Positions 23,449-31,145 of a stretch of 32,787 nucleotides of DNA are shown here, piece by piece. A program made the translations under genes and the position numbers. How positions within the stretch are numbered: the first letter of the stretch is position 1; each line of letters starts with the position of its first letter. The stretch lies in NCBI GenBank assembly GCA_020853635.1, contig JADYYN010000053.1, positions 1 to 32,787 on the forward strand, given 5' to 3'. The notes below the pieces were generated by a model. The model did not search any database. It worked only from the letters and a program-made list of their open reading frames with translations, and was not told where the DNA came from. This DNA comes from Gemmatimonadaceae bacterium. Lineage in GTDB: Bacteria > Gemmatimonadota > Gemmatimonadetes > Gemmatimonadales > Gemmatimonadaceae.

Positions 23449-24650
23449 TCGCCGCCTTCCCCGCCGGCGCGACGCTTGGCGATCTCCGCCTTGCCGATCG
23501 CCGCGCCGCGATCGAGCACCGAGTCGCCCTTCGCGACACCGCCGAGGATCTCGGCGAGCAACGACGTGCGCCGACCGATGCGGACCGGGCGCGCTTCGAT
23601 GAGCAGGCCTTCACCCACGTGCGACGCGACGACGACGATGGTGTCACCGTCGTTCATCTGCACCGCGCTCGCGGGCACGGCGAGCACCTTCGCGCCGCGC
23701 GCACCGATCAACTCGGCATCGGCGGTCATCTCGGCGCGGAGCAGGCGCTGGCCATCGCCCGTGATGCGCGCCCAGACCTCGACCGCGCGGCTCATGGAGT
23801 CGACCACCGGCGCGATGCGGGTGACGCGCGCCTCGAACACACGATCGCGGTACGCCGGGACCTTGAAGCGCACCTGCACATCAGGCGCGATGCTCGCGAT
23901 GGCTTCTTCCGGCAGATTCATCTGCACGCCGAGTGCGGACTCGCGTGCGACGGTGATCAGCGGCTGGCCGATGAGCACGACCTGGCCGGGTTGCACCTGA
24001 CGGCCGGTGACGACGCCGGCGAACGGGGCGCGCAGGATCGCCGCGTGTTCGTCGAGTCCTTCTTCGCTGCCGTGACCGATCAGATGCTCGAGGAATCCCT
24101 CGGCGCGGAGCGCCTCGGCGTCGGCGGCTTCGCGCGCGGCGACGGCGGCCACGGCGTTCGAACGCGCCCGTTCGACATCACCGGTCGACATCGCTTTCGC
24201 AGCGAGCAGACGTTTAGCGCGTGCGGCGGCGTTGGTCGCGACCGTCGCGGCGGAGTCAGCCGCGCGCGCCGCACCGCGCGAGGCGATGAGGCGCTGCCGC
24301 GCGTCCATCACCTCGTGCGAGTGGATGAGCGCGAGCGGTTGACCCTGCACCACACGATCACCGGGGAAGACACGCACCTCGAGCACGCGACCTTCGACCA
24401 CACTGCCCAGCGGCTGCGTGGATGCAGGGTCGAGCGTGAGTCGCGCGGGTGCGTGCCAGGCGTCGCGCCACTCCGATTCCGTGACGCCCACCAGCGAGAA
24501 CTGTCCGATCTCCACGGCCTGCGCGCTGAGCAGTGCGGTGTCGGCGACGGTGGCGACGGACTCCGGTGCCGCCTCCTCGGTGCCGCCGCAGGAGGCGGAG
24601 AGCAGCACGAGCGACGTGAGCGCGAGAAACGACGAGGTACGAACGATCAC
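23445..24650 (-). CDS. czcB: RND efflux periplasmic adaptor (CzcB type)
   Basis: This 401-residue membrane-fusion protein links the RND pump to the outer-membrane channel. The N-terminus is a lipoprotein signal with lipobox LSAS-Cys at about residue 21. A lipoyl/barrel-sandwich hybrid domain follows (VVEGRVLEVRVFPGDRVVQG and ILRAPFAGVVTGRQVQPGQ), split by an Ala-rich coiled-coil hairpin (~115-200). Beta-barrel and membrane-proximal domains complete it (VRFKVPAYRDRVFEARVTRI). There is no obvious His-rich metal-binding extension, unlike some CzcB proteins. The GTG start overlaps the stop of the channel gene (GTGA), and czcA follows with ATGA. Confidence 0.91.
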   Translation of the reverse strand: MIVRTSSFLALTSLVLLSASCGGTEEAAPESVATVADTALLSAQAVEIGQFSLVGVTESEWRDAWHAPARLTLDPASTQPLGSVVEGRVLEVRVFPGDRVVQGQPLALIHSHEVMDARQRLIASRGAARAADSAATVATNAAARAKRLLAAKAMSTGDVERARSNAVAAVAAREAADAEALRAEGFLEHLIGHGSEEGLDEHAAILRAPFAGVVTGRQVQPGQVVLIGQPLITVARESALGVQMNLPEEAIASIAPDVQVRFKVPAYRDRVFEARVTRIAPVVDSMSRAVEVWARITGDGQRLLRAEMTADAELIGARGAKVLAVPASAVQMNDGDTIVVVASHVGEGLLIEARPVRIGRRTSLLAEILGGVAKGDSVLDRGAAIGKAEIAKRRAGGEGGE

Positions 24651-25882
24651 TTGGCCTCCAGCGCGCTCGCGCCGATGGCGCGTCGCAGGGCGAGTCGGGT
24701 GAGAGCGCGGTCCATCTGACCGCGGACGCCAGCGGCGCGCGCATCAGCGCGCGCCCGGTGTGCTTCGAGGAGTTCGGTGAGTGTGGCGGCACCTTCGCGG
24801 TAGGCGGCGTCGGCCGCCGAGGCGACGAGATCGGCGCGCGCCGCGAAGCCTTTGTCGAAGGCGGCTGTGCCGTCCTCAAGCGCACGTGCCGAGGCCAGCG
24901 CCGCACGGGCTTCAGCGACGACGCGCAGCTCGGCCGCGCGCAGTTCGGCATTGGCAATGAGTTCCTCTCCGGCCGTGCGTTCGCGATTGCCACCGTTGAG
25001 GTTGAGCAGCGGCGGCGTGAGGATGACGCCGAAGGTCGCGGTGGAGTACCCGGCGGTGCCCTTGTATCCACCGGAGAGCCCGACATCGGGCAGCGCGCCG
25101 CGCGATTCCGCCGCATGACGTCGCTCAGCCTCGCGTGCCGCGGCTCGGGCCACGGCGAGCAGTGGATGATCGCGCCGCGCGGTCGCGATCACCGTCGGTT
25201 CGTCCGGCAGCACATCCGCGAGCACGACCGCCTCGCCGAGCACCAGCGAGGCGGGATCGTCCCGACCGACGAGGGCGGCGAGCAGGGCGCGCGCGTTGAT
25301 GGCTGCCGCTCGCGCCTGTGCGGCGGTGAACCGCGCGCGGTCGGCCTCGAGCTGCATGCGCATGGCCGTCGCCTCGGCGACCTCGCCCTCTGCCGCGCGC
25401 AGCGAGTCGTAGCGCGCCAACTCGGTGAAGCGGTCAGCCTGGGCCGCCGCGAACTGCGCGAGCTGGTCTGCCGCCCAACTCTCCCACCACGCGACGGCCG
25501 TCGCGTACTCGGTCCCGAGGGTCGTCGCGATGGAGTCGGCGACGGCTCGCGTGCGCGCGGCGCCGAGCGCACTGCGCAGCGCGAATCGCCGCCCGGTGAT
25601 GTCGATCGGCAGGGTGAGCGTCGCGAAGTCGTCGTAGGGGATCGGTGCCCCTTCGTTCTCGCGGCGGAGTTCGAGGGTGGGATTGGCCCACTGCGCGTCG
25701 GTGCGCGCACGGCCGACGATGCTGGCGCGGCGGCCGGCGGCGAGCGCGGCGGCTGGACCGACGGTCGTCGCGCGACGCACGGCGTCAGCGAGGGTGAGTG
25801 GCACATCGGCCCCCTGCGCGCCCGCGACGAGCGGGAGCAGGAGGCCGAGTGCGACGGCGGAGAATGGGACGCGTGGGATCAT
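24647..25882 (-). CDS. czcC: TolC-family outer-membrane channel (CzcC type)
   Basis: This 411-residue exported protein has a signal peptide (residues 1-22, VALGLLLPLVAGAQG) and the two long Ala/Arg/Glu-rich helical repeats of outer-membrane efflux proteins. The motif NPTLELRRENEGAP after the first helix and the second-repeat block ARAAAREAERRHAAESRGALPDVGLSGGYKG, read as two segments, are characteristic of the CzcC/TolC family. It forms the outer-membrane exit of the metal pump. It is the first gene of the operon. Its ATG lies six bases after TAGCTT and 22 bases after a direct-repeat box also found at the response-regulator promoter; no Shine-Dalgarno sequence is present. Confidence 0.9.
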   Translation of the reverse strand: MIPRVPFSAVALGLLLPLVAGAQGADVPLTLADAVRRATTVGPAAALAAGRRASIVGRARTDAQWANPTLELRRENEGAPIPYDDFATLTLPIDITGRRFALRSALGAARTRAVADSIATTLGTEYATAVAWWESWAADQLAQFAAAQADRFTELARYDSLRAAEGEVAEATAMRMQLEADRARFTAAQARAAAINARALLAALVGRDDPASLVLGEAVVLADVLPDEPTVIATARRDHPLLAVARAAAREAERRHAAESRGALPDVGLSGGYKGTAGYSTATFGVILTPPLLNLNGGNRERTAGEELIANAELRAAELRVVAEARAALASARALEDGTAAFDKGFAARADLVASAADAAYREGAATLTELLEAHRARADARAAGVRGQMDRALTRLALRRAIGASALEAK

Positions 25883-25888
25883 GGTCCC

Positions 25889-25921
25889 AAGCTAGGTCCG
25901 CCGCATGAACCCACGATGAAT
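25889..25921 (-). promoter_or_regulatory. czcCBA promoter with response-regulator-type direct repeat
   Basis: On the minus strand the box ATTCAT-CGTGG-GTTCAT (25921-25905) is followed after exactly 10 bp by TAGCTT (25894-25889), which ends six bases before the czcC ATG. Two hexamers with 11-bp period replacing the -35 element is the layout of promoters activated by PhoB/OmpR-type regulators. The same box and spacing occur at 31113-31145. Confidence 0.7.
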
Positions 25922-25952
25922 GCGCCGCGACACGCTGCGATGAGGGCGGACT

Positions 25953-25984
25953 GCGCGGTCAGCGCGGCCCGCGCGGTCAGCGCG
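25953..25984. repeat. Two copies of GCGCGGTCAGCGCG
   Basis: Identical 14-bp units lie at 25953-25966 and 25971-25984, 18 bp apart; the second spans the stop codon of the Asp-box protein gene. Each unit contains the small inverted repeat CGCG/CGCG, so the RNA could fold just after that gene. A transcription-ending role is possible but no U-tract is present. Confidence 0.5.
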
Positions 25985-28955
25985 CGGTTGCGGCCCTCCA
26001 CTTCGCCAGCAGCGCCCGGTACGCCGTGAGCCGCTCGTTCGCCGTCCGCACCATGACGTCGGTGGCCGGCGAGTCACTGCCCTGCAACGCGGAGATGACC
26101 GCTTGATGGCTTCCCGCCACGCCACCGAAGCCTTCGGCACCGGCGAAGTCGGCGAGGCCCTTGGTGCGTGCCTCCGCTGCCAACGTCGCCGCCTCACGCA
26201 TCGCGTCGTAGAGCGAGACGGAGAGGTCATGCTGCTGCTTGAGCGCGAGCGCGGGAGTCTTCACGCGCGGATCCATGCGCACAGTGAAGCGCTGCGTGTG
26301 CACCGCGCCATCGACCGTGAGCCGCGCCGTGTATGTGCCCGGCAACACCCACGGGCCTTCGGGCTCGCACTTGGTATTGAACGGCGTGCCCGAGATGGGA
26401 AGTGAGCAGGTATCGGTGGGACGCGCGTAGTGCAGGTCCCACACGAACCGCTGCAACCCGGCCTTGGTGGACGGTGCCTTGGCCGGACGGAACCAGTAGC
26501 GCGGCCAGTTGCCGAGGTCGGTGGGTGCGGGGGTGGGATCCGCGCTGGAGAACTTCCGCAGCACGCGCCCGTTACCGTCGACGATCTCGATCAGCACCGA
26601 CTGCGCGTCGTTGCGGAGGTAGTAGTCGATCATCGCACCGTCGGGCGGATTCTCGGCGCGCGGCTCGTCGGGCGGCACGGGCGTGTCGGTGTACATCGAG
26701 TAGCGCACGCGGGTCGCGGTCGCCGGGGAGAACAGCGTCGTCGGCGCGCTCGCCGCGCCCGCGTTCCACTGACGCAGCGGTGTGATGTTGTCGAGGATCC
26801 AGAAGCCGCGGCCGTGCGTACCCACCGCGATGTCGTCGTCCTTCACGACGAGATCACGGATGCTGATCGACGGCATGTTGCGCCGCAGCGGATGCCAGTG
26901 GTCACCGTCGTCGAGCGAGAACCACACCTGGTTCTCGGAGCCGGCGAACAGCAGGCCGCGTCGCTTCGGGTCCTCACGCACCACGTTGATGGTGGAACCG
27001 CTGTCGATGCCGCTCACGATCTCGGTCCACGTCTTGCCGCCGTCTCGCGTGCGATAGATGTGCGGCCGCAGGTCGTCGAGCCGCAGCGTGTTCACTGCCG
27101 CGTAGGCCGTGCCGGCATCGAAGTGCGAGGCGTCCATGAGCGACACCTTCCACCACGCACCGATCTGCGGCGGCGTGACGTTGCGCCACGACGTGCCGTT
27201 GTCGCGCGTCACGTGGATCAATCCGTCATCAGTGCCCGCCCACACGGTGTTCGAGTCGACGTAGCTCGGCGCGATGGTGTAGACCACACCGCGCCGCGAC
27301 GGCGTGGCAGCTGGTGTGCCGATGTACTTGCCCACACTCGCCGGAACCTCCCATGTCTCTCGCGAGAGGTCTTCACTGAGCCGCTTCCACGTCTTGCCGC
27401 CGTTCACCGTCTCCCACACCACGTTGGTGCCGTAGTAGAGCTTGCGCTTGTTGATGGGCGAGAAGAGGATCGGCATGGTGCGGATGCCACGGAAATAGTC
27501 GGGACCGCTGCCGGCGGCACCGCGCCCCCGCCCCGCGTTGGGGCTCACGTTCTGCACCTGGCCGGTCTTGCGATCGAAGCGCGTGACCGTGCCACCGTAC
27601 ACGATGTCCGGATCGAGCGGATCCGGCGCGACGTAGCTGTACTCGCTCGCGCCCACCGGACGCCAATCGCGATACGTGATGCTGCCGTCGTTGCCGCGGC
27701 TCGCTACGCAGGCCGAGCCGGACTCCTGCTGGCCACCGCACACGCGGTAGGGCCACGCGTTGTCGGCAGTGACGTGATAGAACTGCGCAGTCGGCTGATT
27801 GTACCACGAACTCCACGTCTCGCCGCCATTCACCGTGATGATCGCGCCTTGGTCGGCGACCATGAGCATCAGTGACGGATTGAGCGGATTGATCCAGAGG
27901 CGCTGGTAGTCATCACCGCCCGGCGCGCCGCGGAACGCGGACCACGTGGCGCCCGCATCGGTGCTCTTCCACGCGACGACGTTCATCGAGTACACGGTGT
28001 TGGGGTCGCGCGGATCGACGGTCACCGCTGCGAAGTCATCACCGCGGCCGTACACGCGGTTGTCGTTGGTCGTGCGCATCCATGAGGCGCCGCCGTCGTT
28101 GCTGCGATACAAGCCGCTCTTCTGTCCAGCCGTCACCGTCACATAGATGCGGTTCGCATCACTCGGCGCGATACCGATGCCGAAGCGGCCCACACCGTCG
28201 GCGGCCGTGGGCAGTCCGCCACTCAGCTGCGTCCACGTGTTGCCACCGTCGGTGCTCTTGAACAGTCCGCTGCCAGGCCCCGAGAACGCCGCGTTCTCCC
28301 ACGGCCCTTGCCGCGCCTCCCAGAGCACCGCGTACACCGTGTTGGGATCGCTCGGCGAGAGCACGACGTCGGCGCCACCGGTGTTCTCGTCCTTGTAGAG
28401 CACGCGCTCGAACGACTTGCCGCCGTTTGATGAGCGATAGATGCCGCGCTCGGTGTTAGGGCCGTACGGATGGCCGAGCACGGCGACGAACAACCGATTC
28501 GGATCGCGCGGATCCACGGCGATGCGTGGGATCTGCTGACCGTTGCGAAGTCCGAGGTGACGCCACGTCTTCCCGGCATCGTCGGAGCGATACATGCCGT
28601 CACCCGTGGAGAGATCGGGCCGCTGCAGACCTTCGCCCGAGCCCACATAGACGATGTTCGGATCACTCGGCGCGACTTCCACCGCGCCGATGCTGCCGGT
28701 GGGCATCGCATCGAAGATGGGATTCCACGTGCGACCGGCGTCGGTGGTCTTCCAGACACCGCCGTTGGTCACCGCCATGTAGAACGTGTTCGGCTGCGAG
28801 GGCACCCCGACCGCGCTCTTGGTGCGGCCCGCGCGGAACGGACCGATGTGCCGCCACGTGAGGCCGTCGGTGGCGTTGGGAGGGATCGTCGCTTGTGACT
28901 GGAGCGACGTAGCGCTCACCAGCAGCGTGAGCGCGATGATGGACGAACGGAGCAT
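25977..28955 (-). CDS. Secreted Asp-box (BNR/Vps10-like) beta-propeller protein
   Basis: This 992-residue protein has a Sec signal peptide (RSSIIALTLLVSATSLQSQ) and at least ten Asp-box motifs of the S/T-x-D-x-G-x-T-W type, such as TTDAGRTWNP, SDDAGKTWRHL, STDGGNTWTQL, SNDGGASWMR, TVNGGKTWKRL and TRDGGKTWTEI. They occupy roughly residues 60-680 and should form one or two large beta-propellers, as in sortilin/Vps10-like and xyloglucanase-like folds. A C-terminal region (~750-992) contains an immunoglobulin-like domain (GPWVLPGTYTARLTVDGAVH) and a final helical part. No glycosidase residues can be assigned. It sits between the two-component system and the metal pump in the same orientation. The ATG at 28955 has no clear Shine-Dalgarno sequence. 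Confidence 0.88.
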   Translation of the reverse strand: MLRSSIIALTLLVSATSLQSQATIPPNATDGLTWRHIGPFRAGRTKSAVGVPSQPNTFYMAVTNGGVWKTTDAGRTWNPIFDAMPTGSIGAVEVAPSDPNIVYVGSGEGLQRPDLSTGDGMYRSDDAGKTWRHLGLRNGQQIPRIAVDPRDPNRLFVAVLGHPYGPNTERGIYRSSNGGKSFERVLYKDENTGGADVVLSPSDPNTVYAVLWEARQGPWENAAFSGPGSGLFKSTDGGNTWTQLSGGLPTAADGVGRFGIGIAPSDANRIYVTVTAGQKSGLYRSNDGGASWMRTTNDNRVYGRGDDFAAVTVDPRDPNTVYSMNVVAWKSTDAGATWSAFRGAPGGDDYQRLWINPLNPSLMLMVADQGAIITVNGGETWSSWYNQPTAQFYHVTADNAWPYRVCGGQQESGSACVASRGNDGSITYRDWRPVGASEYSYVAPDPLDPDIVYGGTVTRFDRKTGQVQNVSPNAGRGRGAAGSGPDYFRGIRTMPILFSPINKRKLYYGTNVVWETVNGGKTWKRLSEDLSRETWEVPASVGKYIGTPAATPSRRGVVYTIAPSYVDSNTVWAGTDDGLIHVTRDNGTSWRNVTPPQIGAWWKVSLMDASHFDAGTAYAAVNTLRLDDLRPHIYRTRDGGKTWTEIVSGIDSGSTINVVREDPKRRGLLFAGSENQVWFSLDDGDHWHPLRRNMPSISIRDLVVKDDDIAVGTHGRGFWILDNITPLRQWNAGAASAPTTLFSPATATRVRYSMYTDTPVPPDEPRAENPPDGAMIDYYLRNDAQSVLIEIVDGNGRVLRKFSSADPTPAPTDLGNWPRYWFRPAKAPSTKAGLQRFVWDLHYARPTDTCSLPISGTPFNTKCEPEGPWVLPGTYTARLTVDGAVHTQRFTVRMDPRVKTPALALKQQHDLSVSLYDAMREAATLAAEARTKGLADFAGAEGFGGVAGSHQAVISALQGSDSPATDVMVRTANERLTAYRALLAKWRAATAR

Positions 28956-28987
28956 GGTGGACTCTGGCTGACGGTGTGTCGCAGAAT

Positions 28988-29001
28988 CTCGGGGCTCCGA
29001 G
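28988..29001 (-). terminator. Small hairpin after the histidine kinase gene
   Basis: A five-bp stem (CTCGG, loop GGCT, CCGAG) lies 22 bases after the kinase stop, followed on the minus strand by ATTCT. It is short and may only slow transcription into the Asp-box gene. Confidence 0.25.
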
Positions 29002-29022
29002 CGCGTTGTCCAGCGCCGCGAT

Positions 29023-30399
29023 TCAGCTCGTCGGGAAATCCACTACGACGCGGGTTCCGGGCGACGACTCGCCGAACTCGATCCGCGCTCCGTGCCGACG
29101 CGCGATCGACGCGGCGATCGCCAAGCCGAGCCCGCTGCCGCCGGGCACCAATCGCCGTGCCTCCGCCCCGCGGAAGAACCGCTCGAACAGTCGCGCACGC
29201 TCCTCGGGAGCGATCCCGATGCCTTCGTCGGTCACTTCGAGCTGCGCCGGGCTCCGGCGCGCGCGCACCGTCACCGTGCCACCGGGATGCGAGTAGCGGA
29301 TGGCGTTGTCGACGAGGATGCCGACCAGCCGGGCGAGCGTGATCGCCTCGCCGCGGATGGGCACCTCGTCGGGCACGTCGACCACGAGGCGGATGCCGCG
29401 CGTGCGCGCCAACGCTTCGAACGCCGACGTCGCGTCGGCAACGATGTCATCGAGGAAGAGCGGTTCGAGTTTCGCCGGTGCCGCACTCGCATCGGCGCGC
29501 GCGAGTTCGAGTAGCTCGTCGGCGAGGCGCGACATCGTCTCCAACTCCGCGCGGGTCTGCTCGAGCGCGGCACGGTCGTCCGCCGACCCCGCTGGGGCCG
29601 CCAACGCGAGTTCCCCGATCCCGCGTGCACGCGCGATCGGCGTGCGCAGTTCGTGCGCGGCGTCGGCGAGGAATCGGCGCTGATGGCCGAGCGCCGCGTC
29701 GAGTCGGTCGAGCAGCGCGTTGAAGCGTGTGCCGAGTCGGCCGAGTTCATCGTCGGGCACGGCGATGGGGAGTCGGCCTTGGGCGTCGGCGGTGATGCGA
29801 TCGGCGGCGTCGGCCATCGCACTCACGGGTTGCAGCGTGCGGCCGGTGAGCACCCAGCCGGCGAGCAGCGCGAGCCCGAACGCGAGCGGCACGGCGAGCA
29901 GCGCCCAGCGGTCGATCTGCCGTTGCTGGCGTACGAGCGGTTCGGCGGACGCGGCGAGGCGGATCTGCCAACCCGGTGCGAGCTCCGGATTGAGCGGCAC
30001 GAGGCGTTCACGCAGCGGCGGCGCGAGCGGTAGCTGTGGCACGAGACGCGCGAACGCGTTGGGCTCGTGCACCGCCCCTTCGGGTGTGACGAACTCGATG
30101 CGACGATCGGGGATGACCAACTCTCCCGCGATGTGATCGAGCGTCGGGCCGATCTGACGGTACTCGGCGATCTCCACTCGGAAGAAACCCTGCACGATCG
30201 CGGTGGACGACGCGATGGACCGCGCGAACTCGCGTTCAAGCGAGGTTCGCACAAGTGTGCGCGCGACGAGTGTGGCGGCGAGCAGCAGCACGAGGATCGT
30301 GCCGGCGTACCAGAGCGTGAGCCGCAGCCGGATGCTGCGCGCGGGGCGCGCCGCGCTCGTCGGCGCCGTCGAAGGTGTCGACGGGACGGTGGCACTCAT
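29023..30399 (-). CDS. HAMP-type sensor histidine kinase
   Basis: This 458-residue inner-membrane sensor has two transmembrane helices (about 27-48 and 165-185) around a ~115-residue periplasmic sensing region. A HAMP linker follows (~186-240). The phosphorylation helix FLADAAHELRTPIARARG carries His249. The ATPase domain has the N box VDNAIRYSHPGG and the G boxes DEGIGIAPEE and GSGLGLAIAASIARRHGA. It should phosphorylate the response regulator whose stop overlaps its ATG. The periplasmic region has few Cys or His, so metal binding is not obvious, but the shared promoter box with czcCBA suggests a metal or envelope signal. Confidence 0.93.
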   Translation of the reverse strand: MSATVPSTPSTAPTSAARPARSIRLRLTLWYAGTILVLLLAATLVARTLVRTSLEREFARSIASSTAIVQGFFRVEIAEYRQIGPTLDHIAGELVIPDRRIEFVTPEGAVHEPNAFARLVPQLPLAPPLRERLVPLNPELAPGWQIRLAASAEPLVRQQRQIDRWALLAVPLAFGLALLAGWVLTGRTLQPVSAMADAADRITADAQGRLPIAVPDDELGRLGTRFNALLDRLDAALGHQRRFLADAAHELRTPIARARGIGELALAAPAGSADDRAALEQTRAELETMSRLADELLELARADASAAPAKLEPLFLDDIVADATSAFEALARTRGIRLVVDVPDEVPIRGEAITLARLVGILVDNAIRYSHPGGTVTVRARRSPAQLEVTDEGIGIAPEERARLFERFFRGAEARRLVPGGSGLGLAIAASIARRHGARIEFGESSPGTRVVVDFPTS

Positions 30400-31103
30400 C
30401 GCCGCTTGCCCGCACTGGGGCCCGACGCCGGCTCACTGACTCCTAGTCGGTAGCCGGCACCGCGCACCGTCTCGACGAGGGGAAGCTCACCTGGGAAGTC
30501 GATCTTTCGGCGCAACCGCCCGATGTAGACATCGATGACGTTCGAGAAGGGATCGTAGTTCTGGTCCCACGCGTGTTCACTGATGCGCTCGCGTGTGATG
30601 ACCTCACCGGGGTGGCGCATGAGCACTTCGAGGACGGCGAACTCCTTGGTGGTGAGCGCGATGCTGCGCTCCCCGCGGCGCGCGCTGCGGGTCCCGGTGT
30701 CGAGTGCGAGGTCTTGGACCTGCAGCACCGCCGGGAGGACATCGGCCGGACGCCGGAGCAGCGCGCGCAGCCGCGCGACCAGTTCTCCCAGCGCGTACGG
30801 CTTGACGATATAATCGTCTGCACCGGTGTCGAGTCCGGCGATGCGGTCCTCGACCGCGTCGCGCGCGGTCGCCATGAGAATGCGCAATGGGGTGCCGCGG
30901 GCGCGGAGTCGGCGACAGACTTCTAAGCCATCGACGTCGGGCAATCCGAGGTCGAGTACGGCGGCATCGTAGGGCGTAACAGCGGATTCGCGCAATGCGG
31001 TGGCGCCGTCCGGAGCGACGTCGACGGCGTAGCCGGCGTTGCGCAGGAACTGGGCGGCGGTCGCCGCCATACGAGGATCGTCCTCCACCAGGAGCAGGCG
31101 CAT
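30396..31103 (-). CDS. OmpR-family response regulator
   Basis: This 235-residue protein has an N-terminal receiver domain with the acidic pocket (VEDDP), phospho-acceptor Asp51 (AAVLDLGLPDVDG) and the conserved Lys in DYIVKPYALGEL. The C-terminal OmpR/PhoB winged helix (~125-225) contains LTTKEFAVLEVLMRHPGEVI and NVIDVYIGRLRRKID, the recognition helix region. Such regulators bind tandem hexamers with 11-bp period. That box is present upstream of its own gene and of czcCBA, so it probably regulates both. The ATG at 31103 lies nine bases after TAGATT and lacks a Shine-Dalgarno sequence. It is nearest in type to CzcR/CusR-like metal regulators, but this is inferred from context. Confidence 0.93.
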   Translation of the reverse strand: MRLLLVEDDPRMAATAAQFLRNAGYAVDVAPDGATALRESAVTPYDAAVLDLGLPDVDGLEVCRRLRARGTPLRILMATARDAVEDRIAGLDTGADDYIVKPYALGELVARLRALLRRPADVLPAVLQVQDLALDTGTRSARRGERSIALTTKEFAVLEVLMRHPGEVITRERISEHAWDQNYDPFSNVIDVYIGRLRRKIDFPGELPLVETVRGAGYRLGVSEPASGPSAGKRR

Positions 31104-31112
31104 TCGATGGGG

Positions 31113-31145
31113 AATCTAGCGCGGCACGATGAACGGACGATGAAC
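31113..31145 (-). promoter_or_regulatory. Two-component operon promoter with response-regulator-type direct repeat
   Basis: On the minus strand the box GTTCAT-CGTCC-GTTCAT (31145-31129) is followed after exactly 10 bp by TAGATT (31118-31113), which ends nine bases before the response-regulator ATG. On the plus strand the box is two perfect tandem 11-bp units (31126-31136 and 31137-31147). The preferred ATG of the divergent patatin gene (31140) lies inside the box. Confidence 0.7.

Noticed and set aside
21505-24000. 831-residue plus-strand open frame opposite czcA and czcB
   Set aside because: Antisense frame with Asp/His/Arg-rich low-complexity composition and no ribosome binding site; the minus-strand pump genes explain the region.
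23445-25882. Assignment of the pump as a copper/silver CusCBA system
   Set aside because: The TM4 acidic pattern Asp-x5-Asp-x6-Glu matches CzcA, and there is no CusF-like gene or Met-rich adaptor segment.
26430-27875. 481-residue plus-strand frame opposite the Asp-box protein
   Set aside because: Antisense translation rich in Val/Arg/His; the minus strand shows a signal peptide and ordered Asp-box repeats.
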